64,000 bases of DNA from Bolinopsis microptera. Its lineage: Eukaryota > Ctenophora > Tentaculata > Lobata > Bolinopsidae. Position 1 is the first letter of the stretch; each line of letters starts with the position of its first letter. The position numbers were made by a program, and so were the translations under genes. Below, in pieces: positions 26,889-40,649 of the stretch. Under the pieces are notes generated by a model. The model was not told the DNA's origin, made no database searches, and worked only from the letters and a program-made list of their open reading frames with translations. Location of the stretch: NCBI RefSeq assembly GCF_026151205.1, contig NC_087083.1, positions 6,364,460 through 6,428,459 of the forward strand. Reading direction: 5' to 3'.

Positions 26889-29800
26889 GGATTTCCATGA
26901 GCCGTGATTCTATGAAGCAGAGCTGAGAAATATTTTAAAACCTGGCAGTCGAAACGGCCGCCGGACCAGAACGCTGCGTTCTTGCCTTAAACATCTTCGA
27001 GTTGATTACTTAAGTGGCTGTTTTAAAGTCTGGAATTACGAACACCGAGCTGGATGGCCAGGACATTAGTCGTGGTTCATTTATATTGCGACACACAATT
27101 AACATTCTCCAGATACGGAATTGTCAACCTCCCGAAACTCCTGTAATCGTGCTGCAGTGAGGCTACAGCTTCTAATCTTGGGCACTGGTATCCTAATTGG
27201 ATTGCAACGCTGGGAATCCGTATAGTAACATACCAGAATCAATATGATCATCCTGGAGTGCTATATATAGACGCAGGATTATTTAGCAGTCAAGTGTCTA
27301 GTTCTACGCTTAATATCGGTATTATATATGCTGCTGTTGTCATTGCAATTCGGTCCGGTATGGTTAAATCATTTATCAGATCCTGATAACCGAAGATGCG
27401 TTCACTGATATCATCAGCAAACCGTCACTTACGCTATATTTCAATATCAGGTTGTCCTTAGTCTTACTACGTGTGTATCCTTGGAGATTAGGTTTAAAAT
27501 AATGTGTATTCATTTAGATAACAGGAACTTAAATCACCACAGCGGTTACAAGCGATTGTGAACATCTGTTCTACCACAGGGAGGTGGTGGATCATGAGAT
27601 TGCATATTGGTGCGTCACTTCTGGACCTGATTGGTCAATCACTAAAATGTGTAAATAAATTTGCCCAGGTATTGGATAGTAATTAATTCCACCTTCAGCT
27701 TACAAATTCTGGGGAATTTCTGTCCTCAACATTCAGGTATTTTCAGAATATTTTTGGGACTAGACACCGGCCCTACACAAGCAATGAGGAGTAATTTCGC
27801 CAAGAGAAGGCATGCGACACATCAGGCCCTACAAAACTTTTACAGATACCTTCCGACATCTATACATCAATATATTCCAGCTATTGATCTCATAAAAAGG
27901 CCATTTGATATCGAATTGATTCATTCAATATAAAGGGGTGGTGTCGAAGAGTTAGTATAGTATGCTTAAATAGATGAGGACGATGAAAGTTGCACGAGCA
28001 CACGTTCAATACTCCAAATCACGTGACACTAGCTGCAAGCACGTGACAGTGACCCAGCAAACGGAAGTGTGTATCTTGCCGCGTGAGATGATCAAATGTG
28101 TGGAGACAGTGAGGAGTGGAAGAATGGGGGCCACGACGACTACTTTTAAACTGCCCCAGAATGAATGCACTTAAAGTGGGGGTCAACGGAAACGTCCAAA
28201 CCATGTTTCTGGTTTCAGTAAACTTCGGTATCGTCCTGTTTCAGCGTTGTAGCAACTTTATCCGGGCCGAGCGAGACCGACGCGAGGAGATGAGGTTGAT
28301 AAATTAGTCACTCGATATTACTTTGTTCGTAATCTGTTCCATTATCAGTAATTTGGCATTTTACTTAAATTACAACTACTCAGTATCCTTTTTCCAACCC
28401 ACACCTATTTTCATCCAACTCTTTGAACTCCTATCTCCTCCATACATAGTTCAGTTTAAGTGGACCAATTAAAAATGAAGACCCTTAAAAATATTAAGTC
28501 GATAAAAATCTAGCCCTAGATTTTAGCTATTTAATGTGTTTAATAGCACGGACTTCTGATGCAAATTATTTCCAAAATTACGGGCGATTATCTTAGTGTT
28601 TGGATATTAAACATCAGGAAGATAATATTGGAAAGTAAATGTTTTATGCGGAGTTTCAGGTAGGCAAATATGTGATATTTATTTAGGTCTATCACATTCT
28701 TTATATCACTTTCTTTATATAGCACTATCAAGACACCAATTAATGGTTACGTTATAAAAAGGCAAAATCTTCTACAATAGTTTGAAAAAATCTCGACATC
28801 AACCCAACAGAGATAAATCGATTCTTTGATCAGTTAAGAATATCTAAATATTGATTTAAGTGTTTATAGATCAGGTCGTCGAGTTATTCAAACTTGTTTA
28901 ACAATACACATTGCAACAAACGGGACGTGTAGGTCCACACAATGTATACAGCGACACCGCGAGTGAATTACGTCACAAAAATTTAATAAGTTATGAACGA
29001 GATCTTTACAAATCCACTTGTTACCATATGTTTGTTTATTAGTATGCTTTACATCCTTTATAGTTTATACGTGTACAGTAAAAATAAAATTCTTTCTCAT
29101 GCGACCCAAAATCATGTTTCCCCTAATTACTGTTTATTCCGAAATTATCCCTGAAAACCATTAACTTCAACAATTAATTAATTATTGAAGGAGGAATTAA
29201 GAATCGATTCTTAAACATAAACAAGGCCATCTCTAATATATACGAATGATACATCATCAGCAGGGTGTACACCCACAACACCCCTTACAAGTCAAAATTT
29301 AGTAACATAGAAGATAGAAGGAAGAATATTGAAAATATGTCATTATATGCATTGACAAACATGCAACAAAATAAGTAGTTAAGTTATTTTCATGCCACAA
29401 TACACACGACGGATATGTAACTTGACAATTTAATTAAATTCCTAACATTAAGAATTTAGTCCCTTATGCTACATATTTTACTTTCTCGTTCATTTACGTT
29501 GTAACCGATCGATACTTAATGTTTAAAGATTTTCGAATTAAAAATTGAAAGTTTTCATTTTAAAGATTTATCTGTTTGTTTGTGACTTTGTTAATCAAAC
29601 CAAGTCACCACAATCACATTTTTTCAGTTGATTAGCAAGTTTAAAAGTTCCCTAGATAAAAGATGTTCGGGCCAGCACGATTCGCCTAAACTTATGAAGT
29701 CACAGTCGCGGGATTTCCGGAACACGAAGGTTGTGCAGTCAGTGGAAGTGGAGTGAGTGCTGAGCGTTGCTAGTGATGAAATGATGACGTCACGTTAACC

Positions 29801-32329
29801 GTTCCGACACCGGCCATTTGAATCTCGCTGGGCACCAGGAGTATTTACAACATTTCACTCTGTGCTCCGTGCTGTTGTTTGAGGGTTATGTCGCCATCCT
29901 GTAATTACATCAATCGTCAGTGAAGAGATAATTTTAATTGTGGTTCTGTTAAAACAACGGGGATATGGATCATAGAGATCAGTCGAAAACCATACACTTA
30001 ATTCATAGAAACGAGTTCAATCGCTGTGAGTAATCACGAAATGAGGAACATCTTCAAACTACTACTAAAATTTCTTGTTGTACACCCGTTTATGTGAAAT
30101 GTTCAATTTGGTTTTGTTCTCCTGTAGAAATCGGTGTAAATGTCATGTAGGTAAACAATTAATGTCACAGCTAAGTGGTTTGCAATAAACTACTTTCTAC
30201 ACTACTTTGAGTACATAAATAATTAAAATAACTGTAAGCATTTAGATATCATTCCAGTCAGTTTGAAGTCTGTACAATCTGGTCCAAAGTAGTTATTTAT
30301 TTGTGTGTTCGGCCGTCAGTAAAAAATGATCGCCCAGGTCAAGAATAAAGAATGTCACTGATTTGAAAAACTGTTGGAACTTTCTTTGACAGGCGTGTAG
30401 TCAAAAGTCGAAGTTCGGCTAAATGAACTGCCAGTAATTGTACACTTGCAGGCTTAAAAACAAGTCACCTGCCAACTAACAGTTCACATGGTTCATAACC
30501 AGCGGCGCGGGCTTTTTAAACGACGCGGCACTGATTTGCGATTGGAAAAGACGTAAAAATATTACGCGTATTCCAGCGGTTGCTTAATCAAACATACAGT
30601 TGCACGATCTGTAAAGTTAGTCAGTATATAAGTTGGGAACGCTTCAAGGGGGGGGGGGGGGGGGGGGGGCGGGGGGGGGGGGGGGGGGGGGGGGGAGGGG
30701 GGGGGGGGGGGGGGGGGGGGGGGAGGGGGGTGGGGGGGGGGGGGGGAATATACCAAATACGGTCAATCTCAATTATCGCAATCAGTCGTACAAAAACCAC
30801 AAAGGCAGTAAAATAGTAGCCTTACTAGTTCCTTCTATGTTTCTGTCGGTAAAATTATATACAGCTCCAAGTAATGCAATTCTAATCTGATTTTATAAAG
30901 TGACTAAACTTGACAAAAACATAAGATTAATCGATTAATTTTTGCCCTTATTCTTAAACCCTGTCACAGTCTTTTTTCTCGTTGATCTTATCGATAAGAG
31001 CTTACAATGATCCCGTCACTTTGAACGGAGCATCAGCTCGCAACATCGTATTCGATACTCCAATTTACCGTCAAGGAAGTCATGTCTGTTCTGTAGGGTT
31101 GGTTAATTGTGACTTTTGGTAACGTTATGTTACCGTCAATTTCTGTCAGCGGGGCGAAGCGGAAAGTGCTAATCTTGACTTCTAGCTCGTGCATTTTTCT
31201 ATATAGCGTGGGACAGCGAATAAAAGAAAAATATTGCAGGAATTCACTGTAATCATGTAATAGTTTTAACTTTAGGTAATCTACGGTAATTACATTTTTT
31301 AGCTTTGAAAAATATTTCACATAACTACAGCCATAGCCCGATTTTTGCAATTCATTACTAAATGAATGTGTGCATACAAACGCAATGATCTCGAGACACG
31401 GATAGGATTGTGATTTTTAATTACAAAATGCTCAAATGGACTCAAAAATACATAATCAAGGCACTACTTCACTTTACTTTCAATTAACTTTAATACACGT
31501 TTTTATAAAGCAATGAAAAATCCTGCATAGTTCTGCTCCCTTTATTTGTATCCAGGTAAAATTTATCGAGTATATTATTTTGAATTTTGATGCCCCGGAT
31601 AGCTTAATCAGTCGTGGTCCTAAGTAGCCCACTTAACCGTTATTCAAAGATGTCTGATAGTGATGTCTGATAAGAGTATGTATTACTGAATTGCATTTTA
31701 TGACAATGGTTTAATCGGGAAGGAATTATCTCTGATTTCAGTCGATGTCGAGTCTAGACTAATCCTGTTCAAAATACTAAATTACTCTAAATCTGTTCAA
31801 GTATTATCTGACACAATTCCAAGTGTTTCCTTGTGAGATGTTCCCTGGAATTGTAGCTAAATCTCGATAAAAATCGTCATCTTATATTATGAAGTGGAGT
31901 ATAAATTAGGTCATCACAGCTACAGGGCTGCGTCATCGTTATCTTAGTGGTTAAGAGGGGTACGATAGGATTCTAATACGAAGATTAATACTCGCAGGTT
32001 GCCGCCGAAATCGCGAATTATCGTGTCCGCATGTCACACGATTATTTATAGTCTGTAAGCCATGACTCGCGATTAATCAAAATATAAAATTGGCAGTGAA
32101 TAGTGATGGAAGAAAAACATCAATTAGGCCTGATCATTAACGCAAAATCTGTGAATTTTTGTGTCATCAACAATAATTTTTTATCTGTGGCTTCGTGGAG
32201 ATGGTGGGCAGAACCTGCTATATGAATCATCGTGAAAAGACTTGAAAAAGTAGCAGTTCACACGGAGTTTTAAACAAACATTCGTGTTTAAACTTTGTGC
32301 ATGGTACTTAAAGTAGCTGTGAATAAAAT
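26889..32329. repeat. Array unit copy 6, with a 99-base G-rich insertion
   Basis: Longest copy (5441 bases). The excess is explained by the near-pure G run at 30648-30746. Without it the copy would be about 5342 bases, like its neighbours. Confidence 0.95.
30648..30746. other. 99-base near-pure poly-G insertion, probable artefact
   Basis: A run of G with single c, a and t interruptions sits between 'gcttcaa' and 'aatatacca', which are adjacent in every other copy. It makes a poly-Gly frame on one strand and a poly-Pro frame on the other; neither is a gene. Confidence 0.8.
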
Positions 32330-33432
32330 GGATTTCCTTGGCAGTGATTCTATTGAAAGCAGAGCTGAAGAAATATTTAAAACCAGCAGTTCGAAACGGC
32401 CGGACCCAGAGAACGCTGCGTTCATGCTAAACATCTCGAGTTGATTCTCTGTGGCAGTTTTAAAGTCTGGAATTTACGAACACCCGAGCTGGATGGCCAG
32501 GACTTTAGTCGTGGTACATTTATATCGACAACCACTTAACCTTCTCCAGTACCGGAATTTCTAAACTCCCGAAATCTGTACTCGTGTGCAGTGAGGCTCT
32601 GCTTCTAAATCATTGGCATGGTATCCTACTTGATTGCAACGCTGGAAAAATCCCGTATAGTAACATACCAGAATAAATATGATTCAATCCCAGGAGTGCT
32701 AAATATAGACGCAGAAAATTTTAGCAGTCTGTGTCTAGTGTTCATACGCTATAATATCGACATTATAATGCTGCAGTTGTCATTGCAATTCGTCGGGGTA
32801 TGGTAAAATCATTGTAAAGGATCCTGATAACCGAAGTTGCGTCACTGATATCATCAGATACCATCACATACGCTTTTTAAATATCAGGTTGTCCTTAGTC
32901 TTATACGTGTTGTATCCTGAGTTAGGTTTAAATAATGTTATTCAATAGATTAGGGCAACATAAATCACCACAGCGGTTACTGCGATGTTGAACATCTGAC
33001 TTACCACTGTGGAGGTGGTTGGTTCTGAGATTTGCATATTTGGTGACGGTCACTCTGGAACCTGATTGGTCAATCACTATAATTGTGTTAAATAAATTTG
33101 CCCAGGTATTGGTTTGTACTTCATTCACCTTCAGCTTTACAAATTTGGGGAATTTTCTGCCTCAAACATTCAGTATTTTCCGATTATTTTTGGGCTAGAA
33201 CACCGGCCTACACCAGCTAATGTGGAGGTATTTCGCCACAAAAGAGAAGGCATTGCGACACATCTGGCCCTACAAACTTTTCAGATACCTTCCGACATCT
33301 ATACAATCATTTATCCAGCTATTGATCTTCCACAAAAGGGCCTCTTGATATCGATTGATCATTCAATATAAAATGGGTTGGTGACGAAGGTTAGTACTTA
33401 GTATGCTTAAATTAGTGGAGGACGATGAAAGT

Positions 33433-33497
33433 TGCACGTGCACACAGTTCATTACTCCAAATCACGTGACACTAGCTGCCAAAGCCACGTGACAGTG
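33433..33497. promoter_or_regulatory. Cluster of three CACGTG boxes in the array unit (copy 7 as representative)
   Basis: Within 65 bases lie 'tgcacgtgca' (33434-33443), 'tcacgtgac' and 'ccacgtgac'. Three CACGTG palindromes are spaced about 28 and 24 bases apart. The cluster is at the same place in the other copies (for example near 6540, 28020 and 38820), each with a few errors. CACGTG is the binding site of bHLH-zipper factors. Regulatory use is inferred. Confidence 0.35.
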
Positions 33498-35975
33498 AAC
33501 AGAACAGGAAAGTGTGTATCTAAGCCGCGAGAGAAGATCAATGAGTTGGAGACACGTGAGGACGTGGAAGAATGGGGCACGACCGACTACTTTTTAATGC
33601 CCCAGATGAAAATGCATTAAAAGTGGGGGTCAACGGAAACGTTCAACCATGTTTCAGTTTCTGTAAACTCTGTATCGTGGTTTCAGCGTTGTAGCAACTT
33701 ATCGGGGCAGAGCGAGTCGGACGCGAGGAGATGTGGTTGATAAATTTTGTCACTCGATAACTTGTCGTAATCTGTTCCCATTATCAGTTATTTGTCATAT
33801 TTCATAATTACAATACTCAGTGCTCCTTTTTCTCCCCAAACCCTATTTTTTCCATCCAACTCTTAGAACTCCTATTCTCCAACATACCATAGTCAGTTTA
33901 AGTGACCAATTAAAAATGAAAGACCCTTAAAATACTTAGAGTCAGATAACATTCATCTTAGCCATAGATTTTTTAGATATTTCATGTGTTAATAGCACGG
34001 ACCATCTGATGCAAATTATTTTCCAAAATTACGGGCGATTATCTTAAAGTGTTTGGATAATTTAAACTTCAGGAAGGTTTAAATATTGAAAGGTAAATGT
34101 TTATGCGGAGTTTAGGTAGGCAATATATGTGATCTATATTTGTAGGTCTATCACATTCATTTATATCACTTTCTTTATTATAGCACAATCAGGACACCAA
34201 TATTGTTTACGCTATAAAAAGCAAAATCTTATACCAATAGTTTGAAAACTCGACCTCAACCCAACAGAGATAAATCGATTCTGATCGTTATGAAATCTAA
34301 ATTATTGATTTAGTGTTTATAGAATCAGTCGAGTTATTCAAACTTTGTTTAACAATTAACATTGCAACAACGTCGACGTGTAGGTTCCACACCAATAGTT
34401 TACAGCGACACCGCGGGTGACTGACGTCACAAAATTAATAAGTTATGAAACGAGATCTTAAAAATCCTGTATACCCTAATGTTATGTATATGTATCTTTA
34501 ACATCCTTTATATTTATAACGTGTACCAGTTAAATAAAATTCTTTCTCTTGCGACCCAAAAAATCATGTTCTAAATTACTGTTTAATTCCGACAGTATCC
34601 TAAAACCAATAACTTCAACAATTAAATTAAATATTGAGGAGGAATTAAGCTCGAAATCTTAAACATAAACGAGGCATCTCAATTATATTCGAAAGATACA
34701 TCATCAAGCAGGGGTGTACACACAACACCCCTTTACAAGTCAAACTTTTAGAACCCCATGAAGATAGATGATGAATTTTGATAATTTTATTTATTATATA
34801 GCATTGAAAAAACAAGCATCAATATAAGTTAGTTTTAAGATTATTTTCTTGCCACAAAATCTACACGACAGGATCATGTAAACTTTGACTAATTATTAAT
34901 TAAATTCCTTAACATTAAAGAATTTAGTCCCTACAGGGGGCTACATTTTAACCTTTCTCTTTAACAAATTTCGTTGTCCGATCGATACTTATGTTAAAGA
35001 TTCGAATAATAATTGATGTTTCATTTTCAAAGGATTTATCTGTTTGTTTGTGGCTTTTGTTAATCAAAACAAGTCACACAATCATTTTTCAGTTGATTTT
35101 GCAAGTTTAAAAGTTCCTAGATTAAAAAGATGTTCGTGGCCAGCACGATTCGCCTAAACTTCATGAAGTCAAGCGCTGGATTTCCGGAACTCGTAGGTTG
35201 TGCAGTCAAGTGGAGTGGATGTTGAGTGCTGAGCGTTGCAGTGATGAAATGATACGTCACGTCTTCACCGTCCGACCCACGGCTCTTGAATTCGCGGGGC
35301 AAAGGAGTAATTCACAACAATTCACTTGTGCCCGTTCTGTTGTCTATGGGGTTATGTCGCATCCTGAAAATTAAAACACTCGTCAGAGAAGAGATACAAT
35401 TTTAATTGTGAGTTCTGTAAATCATGCGGGCGATATGGATCATAGAGATCAGTCGATAACCATACATTAATCATATCATCGAGTTCATACCGCTGTGAGT
35501 AAACACCGAAAATGAAGGGAACATCTTCAAACTACTACTAAATTTTCTTGTGTACACCGTTTATGTGAATTGTTCAATTGGTTTTTGTCTCCTGTAGAAA
35601 ACGGTTTAATGTCAGAGGTCCTAACAATTAAAGTCCAGCTAAGTGGTTGCAATAAACTACTTTACTACTACTTGACCCCTGACATTAAAATAATAAAATA
35701 ACTGTAAGCTCTATAGAATTATCCATACCAGTCAGTTTGAAGTCTGTACAATCTGTCCAAAGTAAGCTTATTTATTTGTTGTTCGGCCGTTTCAGTTAAA
35801 AAAAATTGATTCGGTGTCAAGAATAAGAATGTCACTGATTTGAAAAACAGTTGACTTCTTTGACAGGCTTGTAGTCAAAAGTCGAAGTTCCGGCTAAATG
35901 AACTGCAAGTAATTGTCACTGGCAGGCTTAAACAACAAGTCACCTGCCAACAGAAAGTTCACTTGGTCATAACCC

Positions 35976-36008
35976 AGCGCGCGGGCTTTTATAACGACGC
36001 GCGCACTG
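35976..36008. other. GC-rich inverted repeat in the array unit (copy 7 as representative)
   Basis: An 'agcgcgcgggc' segment is followed about 14 bases later by 'gacgcgcgcact', so GCGCGCG and CGCGCGC can form a short stem. The block stands out in an otherwise AT-rich unit and is present in every full copy (near 3667, 9028, 14410, 19777, 25160 and 30505). Confidence 0.4.
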
Positions 36009-37695
36009 ATTTTGCGTGAAAAGAGTAACAGTTTTACCGCGTATTCAGCGTGTTGCTTAATAAACCTACATTGCAGATCGTAAGTTAGTCAGTAAAAGTT
36101 GGAACGCTTCAAGGATATACCAATAATTCGGTCAATTCAATTATCACATCTGTCGTACAAAAACACAAAGGCAGTAAATAGGTAGCCTAAACTAGTTCTT
36201 CAAAGTTCGTTCGGTAAAATTATCATACAGGCTCCAAGAAAAGCAATTCTAATCTGATTATATAGTGACAAAATTGACAAAAACAAATAAAGATTTATCG
36301 CATTAATTTTGCTTAATTCATTAACCCGTCACAGTCTTTTTTCCTCGTTGATCTTATCGATAAGAGCTTCAATGATCCGTACTTTGATCGAGGAGCAATC
36401 AGCTCGCAACATCTTATTCGATACTCCATTTACCGTCCAGGAAGTTCAAGTTGTATCTGTAGGGTTTGTAATTGTTACTTTGGTAACAGTTATTTACGTC
36501 AATTTCTGTCAGCGGGAGTGAAGCGGAAAGTGTTATCTTGATTCTAGCACGTTTCATTTTCTCTATAGCGAGACAGCGAATAAAAAGAAAATATTGCAGG
36601 GAATTTCACTGCGTAATATGTATATACGTTTTAACTTTAGGTATTCTACGGTAATTACATTTCTTTAGCTTTGAAAATATTTCAATAACTACAGCCACTA
36701 GGCCGATGTTTGCAATCAATACTAAATGTACTGTGTGCTACAAAAACGCAATGATCTCGAGACAGAAAATGATTTGTGATTTTTAATTACAATTGTCAAA
36801 TGTCTCCAAAAATACATAAACAAGGCCTATTCAACTTTACTTAACTTTAACTTTTATACAAGTTTTGTAAAGCAATGAAAAAACCGGCATATTTCTGCTC
36901 CCTTTTTATTAGTATCCAGGTAAAATATCGAGTATTATATTTTGAATTTTGTGCCCCGGGATAGCTTTATCAGTAGTGTCTAAGTAGCCCCACTTAAACC
37001 GTTATTCAAAGATAGTCTGATAGTGATGTCTGATAAGAGTATGAATTACTGAATTGCATTTTAGAGAACAATGGTTTAATCGGGAAGAATTATCTCTGAT
37101 TCTGTCGAGTTAGGACTAATCCTGTTACAAAATACTAAATACTCTAAATTTCGGTTCTAGATATTAATCTGACAACAATTCCAAGTAGTTTTCCTTGTGA
37201 AAAATGTTCCATGAATTGTAGCTAAATCTCGATAAATGTCATCTTATATTATAGCAGTGGAGTAAAAAATGGTCATCACAGTACAGGGGCTGCGGCATCA
37301 GTTATTTAGAGGTAAGAGGGGTCCGATAGGATTCTAATTACGTAGATTAAAACTCGCTGGTTGCTCAGAAATCGCGAAATATCTTGTCCGCATGTCACAC
37401 GATTTTTATAGTATGTAAGCCATGACTCGCGATTAATCAAAATATAAAATTGGCAGGATTAGTGATGGAAGAACAACCAAACTATTTAGCTGATCATTAA
37501 CGCAATATCTGTGGAATTTTTTGTGTCCATCACAAATAATTTTTATATTTGGCTTCAGTGTGTCTGGTGGCAGAAAAAACTGCTATATGAATCATCGTGA
37601 AAAGACTGAAAAAAGTAGCAGTTCCACACGGGAGTTTAAACAACAATTTGTGTTAAACATTGTGGCATGGTACTTAAAGTAGCTGTGAATAAAAT

Positions 37696-40649
37696 GGATT
37701 TCATTGAGCCTGATTCTTATGAACAGCAGGAGCTAGAATATTTTGAACCAGCAGTTCCGAAACGGCCGGCCGGGGACCCAGAACGCTGCGTAAATGCTAA
37801 AACATCTCGAGTTGATTACTCTTGTGGCAGTTTTAAAAGTCTGGAATTTACGAAAAACCCGAGTGGATGGCCCAGGACATTAGTCGTGTACAATTTTTAT
37901 CGACACACATTAACCTTCTCCAGCTTCCGCGAATTTCTAACCCCGAAAATCCTGTAAACTCGTGCTGCAGTGGGCTACAGCTGTTGTCTTATCATTGGCA
38001 CTGGTATCTACTTGATTGCAACGCTGGGAAATCCCGTATAGAAAATACCAGTATCAATATGATCAACCCAGGAGTGCTATATATGACGCAGAAATTATCA
38101 GAGCGCCTATAAGTGTCTAGGTCTACGCTATAATATCCGAATTATAAAGCTGCGTTGTCATTGCAATTCGTCCGGTATGGTAAAATCATTTTAAAGATCT
38201 TTATAACCGAAGAGGCGTCATGATATCATCAGCAAACATCACATACGCTATATTTCATTATCAGGTGTCCTTGTTTTACTACGTGTTGTATCCTTGAGTT
38301 AGGTTTATTTAAAATAATGTTATATTCAATAGAATAAGGCTACATAAAATCACCACAGCGGTTAACAGCGATGTTTGAACATCTGACTATACCACAGTGG
38401 AGGTGTGTGGATCATGAGATTGGCATATTTGGGTATATGCGTCTCTTCTGGAACTGATTGGTCAATACTAAAATGTGTAAATAATTTGCCCAGGTATTGG
38501 ATAGTACTTCATTCCACCTTCAGCTTCAATTTGGGGAATTTCTGTCCCTCAAACATTCAGTATTCTTTCCGAATATTGTTGGACTAGAACACCGGCCCTA
38601 CACTGCATTGAGGAGTATTTCGCCATAGGAAGGCATGGCGACACATCAGGCCCTACAAAACTTTACAGTTACTTCGACATCTATACATCATATATCCAGC
38701 ATTGATCTCATCAAAAGGGCCATTTGATATCGAAATTGATCATTTAAATATAAAGGGGTGGTGACGAAGAGTTTGTCTTAGTATGCTTAAATAGATGAGG
38801 ACGATGAAAGTTGCACGTGCAACACAGTTCATACTCCAAAATCACGTGACACTTAGCTGGCCAAAGCCACGTGACAGTGACCAGCAACAGGAAGTGTGTA
38901 TTCTAAGCCCGCGTGAGAAGATCAAAAGAGTTGGAGACACGTGAGGCGTGGAGAATTGGCCACGACGACTACTTTAACTGCCCCAGATTGAATTGCAATT
39001 AAAGTGGGTGTCAACGGAAACGTCAAACCATGTTTCAGGTTTCAGTAAACTTCTGTATCCTCATGTTTCAGCGTTTTTGTAGCAAATTATCGGGCAGAGC
39101 GAGACGACGCGAGGATATGTAGGTGATAAATTGTCATCGATAACGTGTCGTCAATCTGGTCCATTATCAGTAATTTGTCCATATTACATAATTACAACTA
39201 CTCAGTACTCTTTTTCTCCCACACAACTATATTTCTATTCCAAACTCTGAGAAATCCTTTTCCACCATACATAGTTCAGTTTAAGTGGACCAATTAAAAT
39301 GAAGACCCTTAAAATATTAAGTCGATAAAATCTAGCCCTAGATTTTAGTTATTTAATGTGTTTAATTAGCACGGACCATCTGATGCAAAATTATTTCCAA
39401 TTTACGGGCGATTATCTTAAGTGTTTGATATTTAACATCAGGAAGGATATATATTGAAAGTAAATGTTTTATGCGGGTTTTCAGGTAGCAATTAATGTGA
39501 TCTTTATTTGTAGGTCTATCCACATTCTTTATATAACTTTTCTTTATATAACACATCAAGACACAATATTGGTTAACGTATAAAAGCAAAATCTTCTACC
39601 AAGGTTTGAAAAAACTCGACCTCAACCAACAGAGTAAAAATCGATTATTGATCTGTTAAGAATATCTAAATATTGATTTAAGTGTTTTAGATCAGTCAGT
39701 TATTCAAACTTTGTTTAACAAATAACACATTGTACATACCCGAGACTGTAGGTTCACACAATTGTTATACAGCGACACCGCGGTGAACTTACGTCACAAA
39801 ATTAAAAGTTATGAACGAGATCTTACAAATCCCTGGTTTCCTTATGTTTGTAATAAGTATTCTTTAACCTTCCTTTATATTTATAACGTGTACAGTTAAA
39901 AATAAATATTCTTCTCTTGGCGACCAAAAATCATGTTTCCTAAATTACTGTTTAATTCCGACCATAATCCCTGTGAAACCATTACTTCAACCTTTTAAAT
40001 TAAAATATTGAAGGAGGAATTAAGATCGAAATCTTAAACATAAACAAGGGGCCATCTCAAATATATCGAAAGATACATCATCATGCAGGGGCTGTACACC
40101 AAACCCCTTTACATGTCAAAATTTAGACATAGAAGATAGATGATGAATATTGAAAATATAGTCAATTATATAGCATTGAAAAAACATTGAAACAATAAGT
40201 TAGTTTAAAGTTATTTCATGCCACAAAATCACACGACAGGATCATGTATCTTTGACTAATGATTAATTAAATTCCTAATCCATTATGAATTTAGTCCCTA
40301 CAGCTACAATTTTAACTTTCTCTTTTCAATTTCGTTTGTCCCGATCGTACTTAATGTGAAAGATTCGAATTAAAATTGTAGTATCATTTTTAAAGAATTT
40401 ATCTGTTTTGTTTGTGACTTTGTAATCAAACAGTCAACACAATCATTTTTCAGTTGATTAGCAAGTTTAAAGTTCCCTAGATCACAAAGTTGTTCTGGCC
40501 AGACGATTTCGCCTAAACTTAATTGAAAGTCTGTCGCTGGATTTCCGGAACACGGAAGGTTGTTGCAGTCAGTGGAGTGGAGTAGGTGTGCTGAGCGTTG
40601 CAGTGATGAAAGATGGACGTACACGTTTCACAGTCCGACACGGCCTCTG
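37696..40649. repeat. Array unit copy 8, partial (right end of the array)
   Basis: This copy follows the unit for about 2954 bases and stops inside the block that follows the TGACGTCA box ('cagtccgacacggcctct'). From about 40650 the sequence is unrelated to the unit. Confidence 0.95.

Larger units (their letters stand above)
32330..37695. repeat. Array unit copy 7
   Basis: Full copy of 5366 bases. It shows the E-box cluster (33433-33497) and the GC-rich hairpin (35976-36008) with few errors. Confidence 0.95.
1..40649. repeat. Tandem array of a ~5.35-kb unit (macrosatellite), about 7.6 copies
   Basis: The same series of sequence blocks recurs head to tail from base 1 to about 40649. Using one landmark (ggatttcctt near a 'taaaatgg' context) the copies start at 61, 5417, 10754, 16155, 21510, 26889, 32330 and 37696, giving spacings of 5337 to 5441 bases. 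Every part of the unit is shared, so this is a true tandem repeat and not dispersed copies. Copies differ mainly by single-base insertions and deletions, with some a/t exchanges, mostly private to one copy. No copy holds a long open reading frame. I found no rRNA, 5S, snRNA, tRNA or histone signature in the unit and no transposon-like ends. The function is unknown: it could be a non-coding macrosatellite, or a repeated small gene hidden by sequencing noise. Confidence 0.97.

Noticed and set aside
30562-30890. Poly-Gly and poly-Pro open frames on the two strands
   Set aside because: They are created only by the 99-base G run, which is absent from the other copies of the unit.
1-40649. The array as rDNA, 5S, histone or snRNA gene cluster
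   Set aside because: I looked for the conserved cores of these RNAs and for histone peptides and saw none in any copy.
1-40649. The many 60-110-codon open frames scattered in the array
   Set aside because: They shift position and frame from copy to copy because of private indels, so individual frames are not supported; only segments open in the consensus were kept as candidates.
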